Positions 43,390 to 51,564 of a stretch of 64,000 bases of DNA are shown in pieces. The first letter of the stretch is position 1. Each line of letters starts with the position of its first letter. A program made the position numbers and the translations under genes. The notes under the pieces were generated by a model. That model was given only the letters and a program-made list of their open reading frames with translations, was not told where the DNA came from and did not search any database. This stretch comes from Brevibacterium pigmentatum (lineage in GTDB: Bacteria; Actinomycetota; Actinomycetes; Actinomycetales; Brevibacteriaceae): positions 558,001 through 622,000 of the forward strand of contig NZ_CP050153.1 in NCBI RefSeq assembly GCF_011617465.1, given 5' to 3'.

Positions 43390-43869
43390 TCAATGGTGCG
43401 GCAGGGGGTCGGGGGACTCGACGGGCGCCGGTTCCGCGCGCAGGTTCCTCGTCAGCGTGCGCAGGGTCTTCAGCAGCTCGGGCATCGACGCGGGGTCGAG
43501 ATTCGTGCGCTCACCGATCCGGGCGGGGACGCATTCGGCGCGTGCTTTGGCCGCCGCGCCCTCGGCGGTGGCGCGGACGAGAACTCTGCGCGAATCCTCG
43601 GCGGAACGATGGCGGGTGACGAAGCCGAGCGATTCGAGTCGTGACAGCAGAGGGGAGAGTGTGCCCGAGTCGAGCTGCAGACGCTCGCCGAGGCGCTTGA
43701 CCGTCACACCATCGTCGTCGGAACCCTCTTCCCACAGCACGAGCATCACCAGATACTGCGGATAGGTGATGCCGAGTTCGGCAAGCAGATCTTTGTACGA
43801 CGCGGTCATCGCTCGTGACGCCGAATAGAGAGCGAAGCAGAGCTGCCGGTCGAGATCGAGCGCGTTCAT
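43390..43869 (-). CDS. ohrR: MarR-type peroxide sensor OhrR
   Basis: A 159-aa MarR protein. The N-terminal LDRQLCFALYSASRAM contains the reactive cysteine (Cys11) of OhrR, and the winged HTH reads VTVKRLGERLQLDSGTLSPL then LSRLESLGFVTRHRSAEDSR. Start ATG 43869 is preferred over a GTG six codons earlier that would lie next to the operator. Oxidation of the Cys by organic peroxide should release DNA and induce ohr downstream. The palindrome at 43880-43904 is the expected site, implying autoregulation. Confidence 0.92.
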   Translation of the reverse strand: MNALDLDRQLCFALYSASRAMTASYKDLLAELGITYPQYLVMLVLWEEGSDDDGVTVKRLGERLQLDSGTLSPLLSRLESLGFVTRHRSAEDSRRVLVRATAEGAAAKARAECVPARIGERTNLDPASMPELLKTLRTLTRNLRAEPAPVESPDPLPHH

Positions 43870-43879
43870 GTGAAAATGA

Positions 43880-43904
43880 TTGCACACAATTCAATTGTGC
43901 ACAA
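43880..43904. promoter_or_regulatory. OhrR operator
   Basis: A 25-bp near-perfect palindrome centred at 43892, with inner arms ACAATT and AATTGT around C and two mismatched positions in the outer arms. It is directly upstream of ohrR. It matches the A/T-rich dyads bound by OhrR proteins. Confidence 0.72.
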
Positions 43905-43916
43905 CCAATAGTTCCG

Positions 43917-44040
43917 GGAGGCGGCGAGTTCCCAGGAGTCAGTCAGTTCGCGGGCGGCGTCGAAATCCCAGGAGGCGGCGAGTTTCTAGGAAGAAAAGTT
44001 CCCAGGTGGCGGCGAGTTCCTATGGGGAGGACCCCGCCGG
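43917..44040. repeat. Degenerate GGCGGCGAGTTCC repeats
   Basis: Four to five imperfect copies of a unit GG(A/T)GGCGGCGAGTTCC(C)AGG occur at about 43918, 43950, 43971 and 44007, with shorter AGTTCCC echoes between. The stretch between the ohrR operator and the terminator at 44084 has no gene. The repeats resemble decayed tandem duplication. Confidence 0.55.
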
Positions 44041-44083
44041 TGGTGGAGTTCCCAAGTGGATTTCCGGGGGTGCGCATACGGAT

Positions 44084-44119
44084 GTGGGGCGGGTGAAGAT
44101 CTCTCTTCACCCGCCCCAC
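44084..44119. terminator. Terminator hairpin behind the SPFH gene
   Basis: Perfect 16-bp arms (44084-44099 and 44104-44119; core GGGCGGGTGAAGA) around TCTC, 77 bases past the stop of the minus-strand SPFH gene. Almost the same stem as 42705-42746. Confidence 0.82.
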
Positions 44120-44195
44120 GGCGGTGTGCGCTGAGCGGTGTCTGCCAGCTCAACTCTGCTGGCCGGTTCAGCTCTGCCGGCTCAGCGTTGCCGGC

Positions 44196-45437
44196 TCAGC
44201 GCTGGTTGCCGCCTCGGCGGTTGCGCCACTGCTCGGCGGCGGCGCGAACGGCCGACTGCGCCGCGGAGCGCGGATCCGTGTGGCCCTGCTGACCGTGCTG
44301 ACCTTGGCCCGGCCCCGGCTGGCCCTGCCCCGGTTGACCCTGTCCGCCCGCTCCCTGTCCGGAGCCGCCCTGGCCCTGCCCGCCGGCATACTGCCCGGAC
44401 CGATCTGCCGGGGGAGTCGTCGGCTGCGGCGGGACGTTCGTACGGTCGGCGCCGCTGCCGGAGCTGCGCCTGGAATCATCGCCCGCATCGTCGCGGCCCT
44501 GCGGAGCGGGCAGATGCGAGCCTTCGTCGGCGGCATTGGCGGCGAACAGGGCATTGCGGATCTCCTGGCCCATCTCGCCCAGGCCGCCCGGGTTCGACGG
44601 CATGAACAGCACGTTCGACCGGCCCTCCTGCGCGACGTTCTGCATCGTGTCGAAGTACTGGGTCATCATCAGCAGCTGCTCGGCAGTCTTGTGGATGCCC
44701 ACCTCCTGCAACAGTGCGTACTGTTCGGCGATGCCGTTGGCGATTGCCTTCCGCTGAGCGGCCACGCCTTCACCGTGCAGGCGCATCGCCTCCGATTCGG
44801 CCTGTGCCTGAGTCACGCGCTTGATCTTGTCGGCCTCGGCCAGCGACTGCGCGGCGACCTTGTCACGCTGCGCGGCGTTGATCGAGTTCATCGAATCCCG
44901 CACGCGCGGATCAGGGGTGATGTCCGTGACCAGAGTGCTCACGATCTTGAAGCCGTAGCGCTTCATCGACTCCGACAGTCGGCGCTCGACGTTTTCGGCG
45001 ATGTCATCCTTCGACTCGAACGCGGTGTCGAGCGTGAGTCCCGACAGCGCCGAACGGACGGTGTCGAAGACATAGGAGCGAATCTGCTCCTCCGAATTCG
45101 CCAGACGGTAATAGGCATCGGCGACGTTGTCCTCTTCGACGACGTACTGGACCGCGACGGGAACGGTGACGAAGACATTGTCCTTCGTCTTCGACTCGAT
45201 GTTTACCTCGAGCTGCTGGACGCGCAGCGAGATCGGCCTGCTCGTCGTCTCGATGAACGGCACCTTCGTGTTCAGCCCCGGCCGCGCGACCTTCTTGTAC
45301 TTGCCGAATCGTTCGACGATGACGTTCTCCTGCGTCTTCACCGTGAAGAACACGCTCGTGCGCAGCTTCCCGAACAGCAGGACGGCGACGACGAGGATGA
45401 TGATGACAACGGCGATGGTGACCGCCACTCCACTCAT
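44196..45437 (-). CDS. SPFH/band-7 domain membrane protein (stomatin/QmcA-like)
   Basis: A 413-aa protein: one N-terminal membrane helix (VAVTIAVVIIILVVAVLLFG), then the band-7 domain (FGKYKKVARPGLNTKVPFI; LRVQQLEVNIESKTKDNVFV), a long Ala/Glu/Gln coiled coil (AEADKIKRVTQAQAESEAMR) and a C-terminal low-complexity tail of Gly/Gln/Pro repeats (GQGQPGQGQPGPGQGQ). It ends RRGGNQR. SPFH proteins oligomerise on the inner membrane as microdomain scaffolds. No NfeD partner is adjacent. Start ATG 45437 follows GGAGG. Confidence 0.9.
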   Translation of the reverse strand: MSGVAVTIAVVIIILVVAVLLFGKLRTSVFFTVKTQENVIVERFGKYKKVARPGLNTKVPFIETTSRPISLRVQQLEVNIESKTKDNVFVTVPVAVQYVVEEDNVADAYYRLANSEEQIRSYVFDTVRSALSGLTLDTAFESKDDIAENVERRLSESMKRYGFKIVSTLVTDITPDPRVRDSMNSINAAQRDKVAAQSLAEADKIKRVTQAQAESEAMRLHGEGVAAQRKAIANGIAEQYALLQEVGIHKTAEQLLMMTQYFDTMQNVAQEGRSNVLFMPSNPGGLGEMGQEIRNALFAANAADEGSHLPAPQGRDDAGDDSRRSSGSGADRTNVPPQPTTPPADRSGQYAGGQGQGGSGQGAGGQGQPGQGQPGPGQGQHGQQGHTDPRSAAQSAVRAAAEQWRNRRGGNQR

Positions 45438-45570
45438 GACTCCTCCAATGGGTCGTGGTTGTCGGCCGTGCGACGACCGCTGACTCCTATCACTCTAGTA
45501 GTCATCGAGCGCCGCGTATATGACAAGGACGCTGGCTCTCGTCTCGAGGAGGGAACTCATCACCGGTACA

Positions 45571-45582
45571 TCTGACGTCAGA
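45571..45582. promoter_or_regulatory. FadR/GntR-type operator upstream of the nagB regulator
   Basis: A perfect 12-bp palindrome TCTGACGTCAGA followed by CGTATACT, about 45 bases before the regulator start codon. TGACGTCA-type dyads fit winged-helix GntR proteins. It suggests autoregulation of the regulator-nagB pair. Confidence 0.6.
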
Positions 45583-45626
45583 CGTATACTGGAGGCTCAG
45601 CGTGGAACGACCAGCAGAAGGTGATC

Positions 45627-46325
45627 ATGGCGGAGACGACAGAGACCGGACGGAAAGTGACGACGTCCGACAGGATCAAGGGTCTCATCCTCTCCGACGG
45701 TCTGCGTCCCGGGGACCTGCTGCCGACCGAAGGCGAACTGTGCACCCGCCTCGGCGTCTCGCGGTCGAACGTCAGGGAAGCCATCCGCAAACTCTCGACC
45801 CTCGACATCGTCGACGTCCGCCACGGCCACGGCACCTACGTCGGCGAGATGACGCTCGATGCCCTCGTCGAAGCCCTCGTCTTCCGCGGCGTGCTCAGCC
45901 CCGGCGACGACCTCGGCGCCCTCCGCGATGTCGTCGAGGTGCGTAAGGCCCTCGACCACGGAATGTCCGAGCAGATCGTCGACGCACTGCGCGGAACCTC
46001 GAACCCCGACCTGCACTCCCTAGTCGATAAGATGACCGCGCTCGCCGCCGCCGGCAAGACCTTCCCGCGGCAGGACCGCGCCTTCCACACCGGCCTGCTC
46101 GCGAAACTCGGAAACTCGCTCGTCGGTCAACTCGTCGCAGCGTTCTGGGACGTGCACACGGCCGTGCTGCCCAAACTCAATGTGGCCGTGGCCTCCGACC
46201 TGGAGCAGACCGCGCAGGCCCATGGGCTCATGCTCGAAGCGGCGGAATCCGGCGATGCCGAGGCTTTCCGCGCCGCGATCACTGCCCACTATGAGCCGAT
46301 CATGCGCGCCCTTGAACAGAAATGA
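45627..46325 (+). CDS. FadR-subfamily GntR transcriptional regulator
   Basis: A 232-aa regulator. Winged HTH: PGDLLPTEGELCTRLGVSRS then NVREAIRKLSTLDIVDVRHG, followed by an all-helical FCD domain with His/Asp metal-ligand candidates (RAFHTGLLAKLG, AQAHGLML). ATG 45627 follows AGAAGGTG; a GTG two codons earlier is possible. It sits 25 bases before nagB and probably regulates it. Unlike DasR/NagR (HutC subfamily with UTRA domain), this one has an FCD domain, so it would sense a different ligand, typically a carboxylate. Confidence 0.87.
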   Translation: MAETTETGRKVTTSDRIKGLILSDGLRPGDLLPTEGELCTRLGVSRSNVREAIRKLSTLDIVDVRHGHGTYVGEMTLDALVEALVFRGVLSPGDDLGALRDVVEVRKALDHGMSEQIVDALRGTSNPDLHSLVDKMTALAAAGKTFPRQDRAFHTGLLAKLGNSLVGQLVAAFWDVHTAVLPKLNVAVASDLEQTAQAHGLMLEAAESGDAEAFRAAITAHYEPIMRALEQK

Positions 46326-46350
46326 TTGACTGAACGACGAAGGAGACCAC

Positions 46351-47133
46351 ATGGAAGTCGTCATCGCCGACGAATACACGCTGGCGGAGCTCGCCGCCGA
46401 TGCGATCGAGCGGCTGCTGCGCACCGAAGCCGCACCGGTCATCGGGCTGGCGACCGGTTCGAGCCCGCTGCGCATCTACGATGAGCTGACCACCCGCCAC
46501 ACGAACGAAGGACTGTCCTTCGCGCACGCGCAGGCGTTCATGCTCGACGAGTACGTCGGCATCGCCGAGGATCATCCGCAGCGCTATCGCAACGTCATCG
46601 ACACCGAGATCGCCACCCGCGTCGATTTCGCCGAGGGCGCCGTCCACGGTCCCGAGGGATCCGCCGATGACCTGGCGGCCGCCTCGGCGGACTATGAACG
46701 GAAGATCGCCGAGGCGGGCGGGATCGACCTGCAGATCCTCGGGATCGGCAGCGACGGTCACATCGCGTTCAACGAACCCGGATCATCCCTGGCCTCGCGG
46801 ACACGGGTGAAATCCCTGACGCACCAGACGCGGCTCGACAATGCGCGGTTCTTCGACGGCGACGTCGAGCAGGTGCCGAAGCTGTGCCTCACGCAGGGGA
46901 TGGGCACGATCATGGAGGCCAAGCACCTCGTGCTCGTCGCGACCGGAGGCAACAAGGCCGAGGCCGTGCACCAGATGATCGAGGGGCCGATCTCGGCGAT
47001 GTGGCCGGCGACTGTGCTGCAGATGCATCAGCACGTCACGGTGCTGCTCGATGATGCGTCGGCGTCGAGGCTGCAGCTCGGCGACTACTACCGCCACGCG
47101 TACGAGAACAAGCCGGAGTGGCAGAACCTCTGA
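46351..47133 (+). CDS. nagB: Glucosamine-6-phosphate deaminase
   Basis: A 260-aa NagB converting glucosamine 6-phosphate to fructose 6-phosphate and ammonia. Motifs: PVIGLATGSSPLRIYDEL (phosphate loop), AQAFMLDEYVGI (catalytic Asp), LGIGSDGHIAFNEPGSS (Asp-His pair), and TQGMGTIMEAKHLVLVATGG near the C-terminus. Length is normal. GAAGGAG precedes ATG 46351. nagA and a PTS are not adjacent. The following 220 bases (47134-47354) are non-coding as far as I can see. Confidence 0.93.
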   Translation: MEVVIADEYTLAELAADAIERLLRTEAAPVIGLATGSSPLRIYDELTTRHTNEGLSFAHAQAFMLDEYVGIAEDHPQRYRNVIDTEIATRVDFAEGAVHGPEGSADDLAAASADYERKIAEAGGIDLQILGIGSDGHIAFNEPGSSLASRTRVKSLTHQTRLDNARFFDGDVEQVPKLCLTQGMGTIMEAKHLVLVATGGNKAEAVHQMIEGPISAMWPATVLQMHQHVTVLLDDASASRLQLGDYYRHAYENKPEWQNL

Positions 47134-47354
47134 GGGCCTCGCCTGCAGGGAGCTCGCAGCCTTCGACTGTCTCGGCCAGGCTCGTTCCGTCGGGTCGTTC
47201 ACGCCGTGGGCGACGATGTGGGATCCGGCCAGAGCTGCCGCGAAGGCGTGCTGGAAGGTCGGAGTGTCCCGGAGCGTCCATGCTCCCTCCTTACCACCCG
47301 GAGGGCAGACGGCGTGATATTTGCGCAGGCGAGGGAGGGTGCAGTTGAGCTGGA

Positions 47355-47993
47355 TCAATTCTGCGGTGTGCGCACGGTGATCGTCAGCTCCGGCTTCGCC
47401 GCCGGGCGTTCATCAGCGGAAAACGAGTCGACGACCTGATCGACGAGCGGCTGGAGGAACAGCTTGCCCAGCTGCCGGATCATGACTGTGACGACCTGAT
47501 CGACGCGACTCCTGTCCGTCGAGGCGACGCCTCCCGAGCGCATGGAATCCACGCTCTGCAGTGAGAGCCTGGCCAGGCGTGTGATGAGAGTGCGACCGGC
47601 AGAGCCTTCGAGGAGTTCGCGGCGCAGGTAGCCGACTATGAGCGGGTTCGCCTTGAGCATCTGAGCCACCGCGGCATCGCGCCCGGCGGTATCCGCGACG
47701 GAGTCCGGAGCTGCGGCATCGGCTTCGGTGATCGCTGCGGCGAACTGGTCGACGATCCAACTCTCGACAGCCGCCCGCAGTCCGTCCTTCGAGCCGAAGT
47801 GGTGTGAGATCAGGCCGATGGCCACTCCCGCTTCGGAGGCGATCGCGCGCAGGGGAGTGCCGGCGAATCCGGTCGTGGCGAACTGATGGAGACCGGCATT
47901 GCGAATCCGGGCACGGCTCGTGAGATCTATCGCCGAGGACTCGCCGGCGTCGGCGTTCCTGCTCTTGCGCTCCGCATTCATCGGCACATCCAT
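47355..47993 (-). CDS. TetR family transcriptional regulator
   Basis: About 212 aa from ATG 47993 (GTGAGG just upstream); ATGs at 48020 and 47981 are alternatives. HTH: RARIRNAGLHQFATTGFAGT and PLRAIASEAGVAIGLISHHF followed by GSKDGL. The C-terminal domain has the LRRELLEGSAGRTLI type helix. It is divergent from a CaiB-type CoA-transferase with a perfect 7-bp-arm palindrome between them at 48112-48131, so it likely represses that gene and the acyl-CoA dehydrogenase behind it. Confidence 0.85.
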   Translation of the reverse strand: MDVPMNAERKSRNADAGESSAIDLTSRARIRNAGLHQFATTGFAGTPLRAIASEAGVAIGLISHHFGSKDGLRAAVESWIVDQFAAAITEADAAAPDSVADTAGRDAAVAQMLKANPLIVGYLRRELLEGSAGRTLITRLARLSLQSVDSMRSGGVASTDRSRVDQVVTVMIRQLGKLFLQPLVDQVVDSFSADERPAAKPELTITVRTPQN

Positions 47994-48111
47994 GTCCTCA
48001 CTTCTGTCGTCCGGGGCCATTCTCTCAGACCGATGCTGTTGCCCTTTCTCCTGCCGATGCTCGTGCTCGTGTCGGTGTTCGTACCTGGAAACCGGAAACT
48101 TCTCGTCATGG

Positions 48112-48131
48112 TATTGAACGTTCTTTCAATA
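48112..48131. promoter_or_regulatory. TetR operator before the CoA-transferase gene
   Basis: Perfect arms TATTGAA and TTCAATA around CGTTCT, overlapping A/T-rich DNA (TATACATT follows) 53 bases before the CoA-transferase start and in the tetR divergent region. Confidence 0.68.
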
Positions 48132-48183
48132 TCCTATACATTCATTCAGGAAAGTTGATTCGACTCGACCGGGGGATCCGCGA

Positions 48184-49056
48184 ATGACCGCTTCTCAACC
48201 GCTCAGCGGAGTCACGGTGATCTCTCTTGCCGTCAATCTGCCGGGACCGCTGGCGGCAGCGCGCCTGCATGCTCTCGGTGCCCGGGTCATCAAGGTCGAA
48301 CCGCCCATCGGCGATCCCCTCAACCTGATGTTTCCCGCCTACTACCAGGAGCTCACCGACGGCCAGGAGATCCGCACCATCGACCTCAAAGATGATGAGG
48401 GAATCGAACAGCTCCGGACGCTCTTGGCCGGGGCCGACCTGCTGCTCACCTCGATGCGTCCCCGCGCAGCCGCCGCTCTCGGCCTGCCGGAACTCGTCGA
48501 CGAACACGGGCTGGTCCACGTCGAGATCGTCGGCTTTGCCGGCGACCGCGCCGACGTCCCCGGCCACGACCTCACCTATCAGGCAGCGCACTCCACCCTC
48601 CTCCCCGGAACTATGCCCACAGTGCCCGTCGCCGATGTCCTCGGCGGCGAGCACGCGGCACTCCAGGCTCTGGCAGGGCTGCACGAACTTGAGACCCGAC
48701 GCACTGCTGCCCAGGGTGCCGGTGATCAGGACGCGAACGGTCAGCACGGCGGCGGAATCGTCAGTCGCGTCGTCCTCGACGAGGCGGCCGAATGGGCGGC
48801 GGGACCGGCACGGCACAAAATGAGCACACCGGGAGGTCCCCTCGGCGGGGGAACGCCTTTCTATCGGACCTACTCGACGGCTGACGGTCATATTGCCGTC
48901 GCCTGCCTCGAGCCTCATTTCGCGAAGGCGCTGGCCTCCCTCGTCGGGTCCGAACACGAGGAACTCGAGAAGGCCTTCGCCGCCGAGCCGACGGCGTACT
49001 GGATCGACTTCGCAGCCGCGCATGATCTGCCCGTTGAGCGAGTCGCTCTCGGCTGA
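48184..49056 (+). CDS. CaiB/BaiF family (type III) CoA-transferase / racemase-like
   Basis: A 290-aa protein with the family III start LSGVTVISLAVNLPGPLAAA and RLHALGARVIKVEPPIGDPL, then AGADLLLTSMRPRAAAALGL and GHDLTYQAAHS where the catalytic Asp (Gx(H)D) is found. It ends after the small domain (FYRTYSTADGHIAVACLEPH). At 290 aa it is shorter than the usual 380-400, resembling alpha-methylacyl-CoA racemase-like short forms. Acyl-CoA transfer or C2-epimerisation of branched acyl-CoA are both possible. It is followed by an acyl-CoA dehydrogenase after 156 bases. Confidence 0.84.
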   Translation: MTASQPLSGVTVISLAVNLPGPLAAARLHALGARVIKVEPPIGDPLNLMFPAYYQELTDGQEIRTIDLKDDEGIEQLRTLLAGADLLLTSMRPRAAAALGLPELVDEHGLVHVEIVGFAGDRADVPGHDLTYQAAHSTLLPGTMPTVPVADVLGGEHAALQALAGLHELETRRTAAQGAGDQDANGQHGGGIVSRVVLDEAAEWAAGPARHKMSTPGGPLGGGTPFYRTYSTADGHIAVACLEPHFAKALASLVGSEHEELEKAFAAEPTAYWIDFAAAHDLPVERVALG

Positions 49057-49212
49057 TCAACGCGCACACGAATACCCCCACATGATCACCCAGAGCGCAT
49101 CTCCGCACCAGCACCCCGCATCCCCCTCATCAGCACCTCCCACCACTGACCTCTCTGGGGTCGGCACGGCCCTTCGGAACCAACACGACGAGCAGATTCA
49201 GGAGACATCACA

Positions 49213-50367
49213 ATGATTCTCGACGGATACCGCGGCGCCTGGGAGACCCAGGAGACGGATGACCTGCGCGATCTGGCACGCGGATTCTTCGCCAAGGAGA
49301 TCGTGCCGCACGAATCCCGCTTCGCCGAGCAGAAACAGGTCGATCGTGACACGTGGACCCGGGCCGGCGACGCCGGTCTGCTGTGCATCTCGATCCCCGA
49401 AGAGTACGGCGGCGGTGGCGGCACCTTCGCCCACGAGGCGGTGCTCCTGCAGGAACAGGGGTTCGTGGGCGACACCGCCTGGGGCAACAGCGTCCACTCG
49501 ACGATCAACGCCCACTACATCAACGCCTTCGGCACCGAAGAGCAGAAGCGCAGGTGGCTGCCCCGCATGGCCACCGGTGAGCTCGTGTCGGCGATCGCCA
49601 TGACCGAACCGGGCACCGGATCGGACCTGCAGAACATCACGACCCGGGCGGTGCGTGACGGCGACGAATATGTCATCAACGGCGCCAAGACGTTCATCAC
49701 CAACGGGTCCCATGCCGACCTCGTCATCATCGTGGCCCGCACCAGCGACGAGCCCGGCGCGAAGGGTGTCTCGCTCATCGTGGCCGAGGTGAATGATCTG
49801 TCGGGGTTCTCGCGCGGACGTGTGCTGGAGAAGGTCGGACTGCACGGGCAGGACACGAGGGAGCTGTTCTTCGAGGACATGCGCGTCCCGGCCGAGAACG
49901 TCCTCGGCGGAGCCGAAGGCCGCGGATTCATCCAGCTCATGCAGCAGCTGCCTCAGGAACGACTGGCGATCGCCGTCGGCGGTGCCGCGACCGCGGAATT
50001 CGCCGTCCGCGCGACCATCGCCTACGCGAAGGAGCGGGAGGCTTTCGGTCGGCCCATCCTCGGTTTCCAGAACACGAAATTCGTCCTCGCCGAATGTGCC
50101 ACCGAGGCGTTGTCCGTCCGCACCTTCATCGACCACCTCACCAGCGAACACATCGAGGGAACGCTGACGACCGAACAGGCGTCGGCCGGGAAGTACTGGG
50201 CCACGGATGCTCAGAACCGGATCGTCGATCGCTGCCTGCAGGTTTTCGGCGGCTACGGATACATGGTCGAATACCCGATTGCTCGCCTCTACGCCGATGC
50301 CCGGGTGCAGAAGATCTATGGCGGCACGAACGAGATCATGAAGGAGCTCATCGCTCGGGGCCTGTGA
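49213..50367 (+). CDS. Acyl-CoA dehydrogenase
   Basis: A 384-aa classical acyl-CoA dehydrogenase: SAIAMTEPGTGSDLQNITTR (FAD site), YVINGAKTFITNGSHADLVI, LQVFGGYGYMVEYPIARLYA, and the C-terminal KIYGGTNEIMKELIA that holds the FAD pyrophosphate contact. Start ATG 49213 follows CAGGAGACATC. Length is typical of short/medium/long-chain enzymes. Its position after the CaiB-type gene under a shared TetR suggests one beta-oxidation-like route, perhaps of branched acids (inference). Confidence 0.92.
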   Translation: MILDGYRGAWETQETDDLRDLARGFFAKEIVPHESRFAEQKQVDRDTWTRAGDAGLLCISIPEEYGGGGGTFAHEAVLLQEQGFVGDTAWGNSVHSTINAHYINAFGTEEQKRRWLPRMATGELVSAIAMTEPGTGSDLQNITTRAVRDGDEYVINGAKTFITNGSHADLVIIVARTSDEPGAKGVSLIVAEVNDLSGFSRGRVLEKVGLHGQDTRELFFEDMRVPAENVLGGAEGRGFIQLMQQLPQERLAIAVGGAATAEFAVRATIAYAKEREAFGRPILGFQNTKFVLAECATEALSVRTFIDHLTSEHIEGTLTTEQASAGKYWATDAQNRIVDRCLQVFGGYGYMVEYPIARLYADARVQKIYGGTNEIMKELIARGL

Positions 50368-50484
50368 AGCCGGGCCCCGGCGCCGACGAGGCCTCTGGTG
50401 CCGACGGGGCGTCCGGCGCGTGCCGGGCTCCATCTGTATGCCCCCTCAAGACCGGGAGCGCGCAGGTATGGGAAGATTGAGGGC

Positions 50485-51564
50485 GTGTCGAAAGTACTTG
50501 AGATCCTGACCCCGGAGGGCCTTCCGCCGCTTAACGAGAAGCCCGGTGTCTCCTTCATCATGCCGGTCCTCAACGAGGCCGAACACATCGAGCAGGCGAT
50601 CACCACGATCCTTGCCCAGGAGTACGACGGGGACAAAGAGATCGTCCTCGCTCTCGGCCCCTCGACCGACGATACGAACGCCATCATCGAATCGATGGCA
50701 GCCCGCGATTCGCGGATCCAGACGGTCGACAACCCGCAGGCCGCGACCCCGATCGGCCTCAACCTCGCCATCGCGGCGACCCACCACCCGGTGATCATCC
50801 GCGTCGACGCGCACTCCGGGCTCGGCGCCGACTACACTCGGCAGGCCATCGACACCCTGCGTGAGACGAAGGCCGCGAACTGCGGCGGACTCATGCTCGC
50901 CCGTGGCAAGACTTCCTTCCAGAAGGCCGTGGCGCGCGCCTATATGTCGCCCGTCGGCCTCGGCGGTCCCGCCTACCACTCCGGTGATGAGGCGCAGGAA
51001 GCCGAATCGGCGTACCTCGGCGTGTACCGACGGGAAGTGTTCGACCACCTCGGCGGGTTCGACGAAGGCATCAAACGCGGTCAGGACTGGGAGCTCAACC
51101 TGCGCATCCGCTCCGCCGGCGGCCGCATCTGGTTCAACCCCGACATGGAAGTCACCTACTGGCCGCGCGGCACCTGGTCGAAGATCGCGCAGCAGTTCTG
51201 GGCCACCGGAATCTGGCGCGCCGAACTCATCCGCCGCTACGGTTCGCAGAACTCGCTGCGCTACTTCGCCCCGCCGCTGCTCGTGCTCGGCATGAGCGCG
51301 GCCGTGATAGAGACATTCCTCCAGCTGTCCGGGTCGACGAAGAAGTGGCCGAAGTTCCTTCGCCGCTTCACCTCGCTGATCCACGTGCCCAGCTTCGGCT
51401 ACATCGCCGGAATCCTGGCGACCGCCTCGGCGGCGAAGGACTGCGGACGACGGGAGCGGTTCTGGTTCGGCATCGTCCTGCCGACCATGCACTTGTGCTG
51501 GGGTGCCGGGTTCCTCCGGGGACTCGTCACCGGAGCCGGAACGACGGAAGACAGCAGCCGATGA
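50485..51564 (+). CDS. Glycosyltransferase family 2 with C-terminal membrane segments
   Basis: A 359-aa GT2 from GTG 50485 (GGAAGATTGAGGG upstream). GT-A signature: VSFIMPVLNEAEHIEQAITT, LGPSTDDTNAIIESM, IRVDAHSGLG (DxD-like DAH), and KRGQDWELNLRIRSAGGRIW (QDWE acidic motif). The last about 100 residues contain two hydrophobic segments (PPLLVLGMSAAVIETFLQL, GIVLPTMHLCWGAGFLRGLV). This layout is like succinoglycan/ExoA-type transferases. It overlaps the next gene by four bases (ATGA), implying a joint role in surface polysaccharide or lipid glycosylation. Confidence 0.87.
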   Translation: MSKVLEILTPEGLPPLNEKPGVSFIMPVLNEAEHIEQAITTILAQEYDGDKEIVLALGPSTDDTNAIIESMAARDSRIQTVDNPQAATPIGLNLAIAATHHPVIIRVDAHSGLGADYTRQAIDTLRETKAANCGGLMLARGKTSFQKAVARAYMSPVGLGGPAYHSGDEAQEAESAYLGVYRREVFDHLGGFDEGIKRGQDWELNLRIRSAGGRIWFNPDMEVTYWPRGTWSKIAQQFWATGIWRAELIRRYGSQNSLRYFAPPLLVLGMSAAVIETFLQLSGSTKKWPKFLRRFTSLIHVPSFGYIAGILATASAAKDCGRRERFWFGIVLPTMHLCWGAGFLRGLVTGAGTTEDSSR

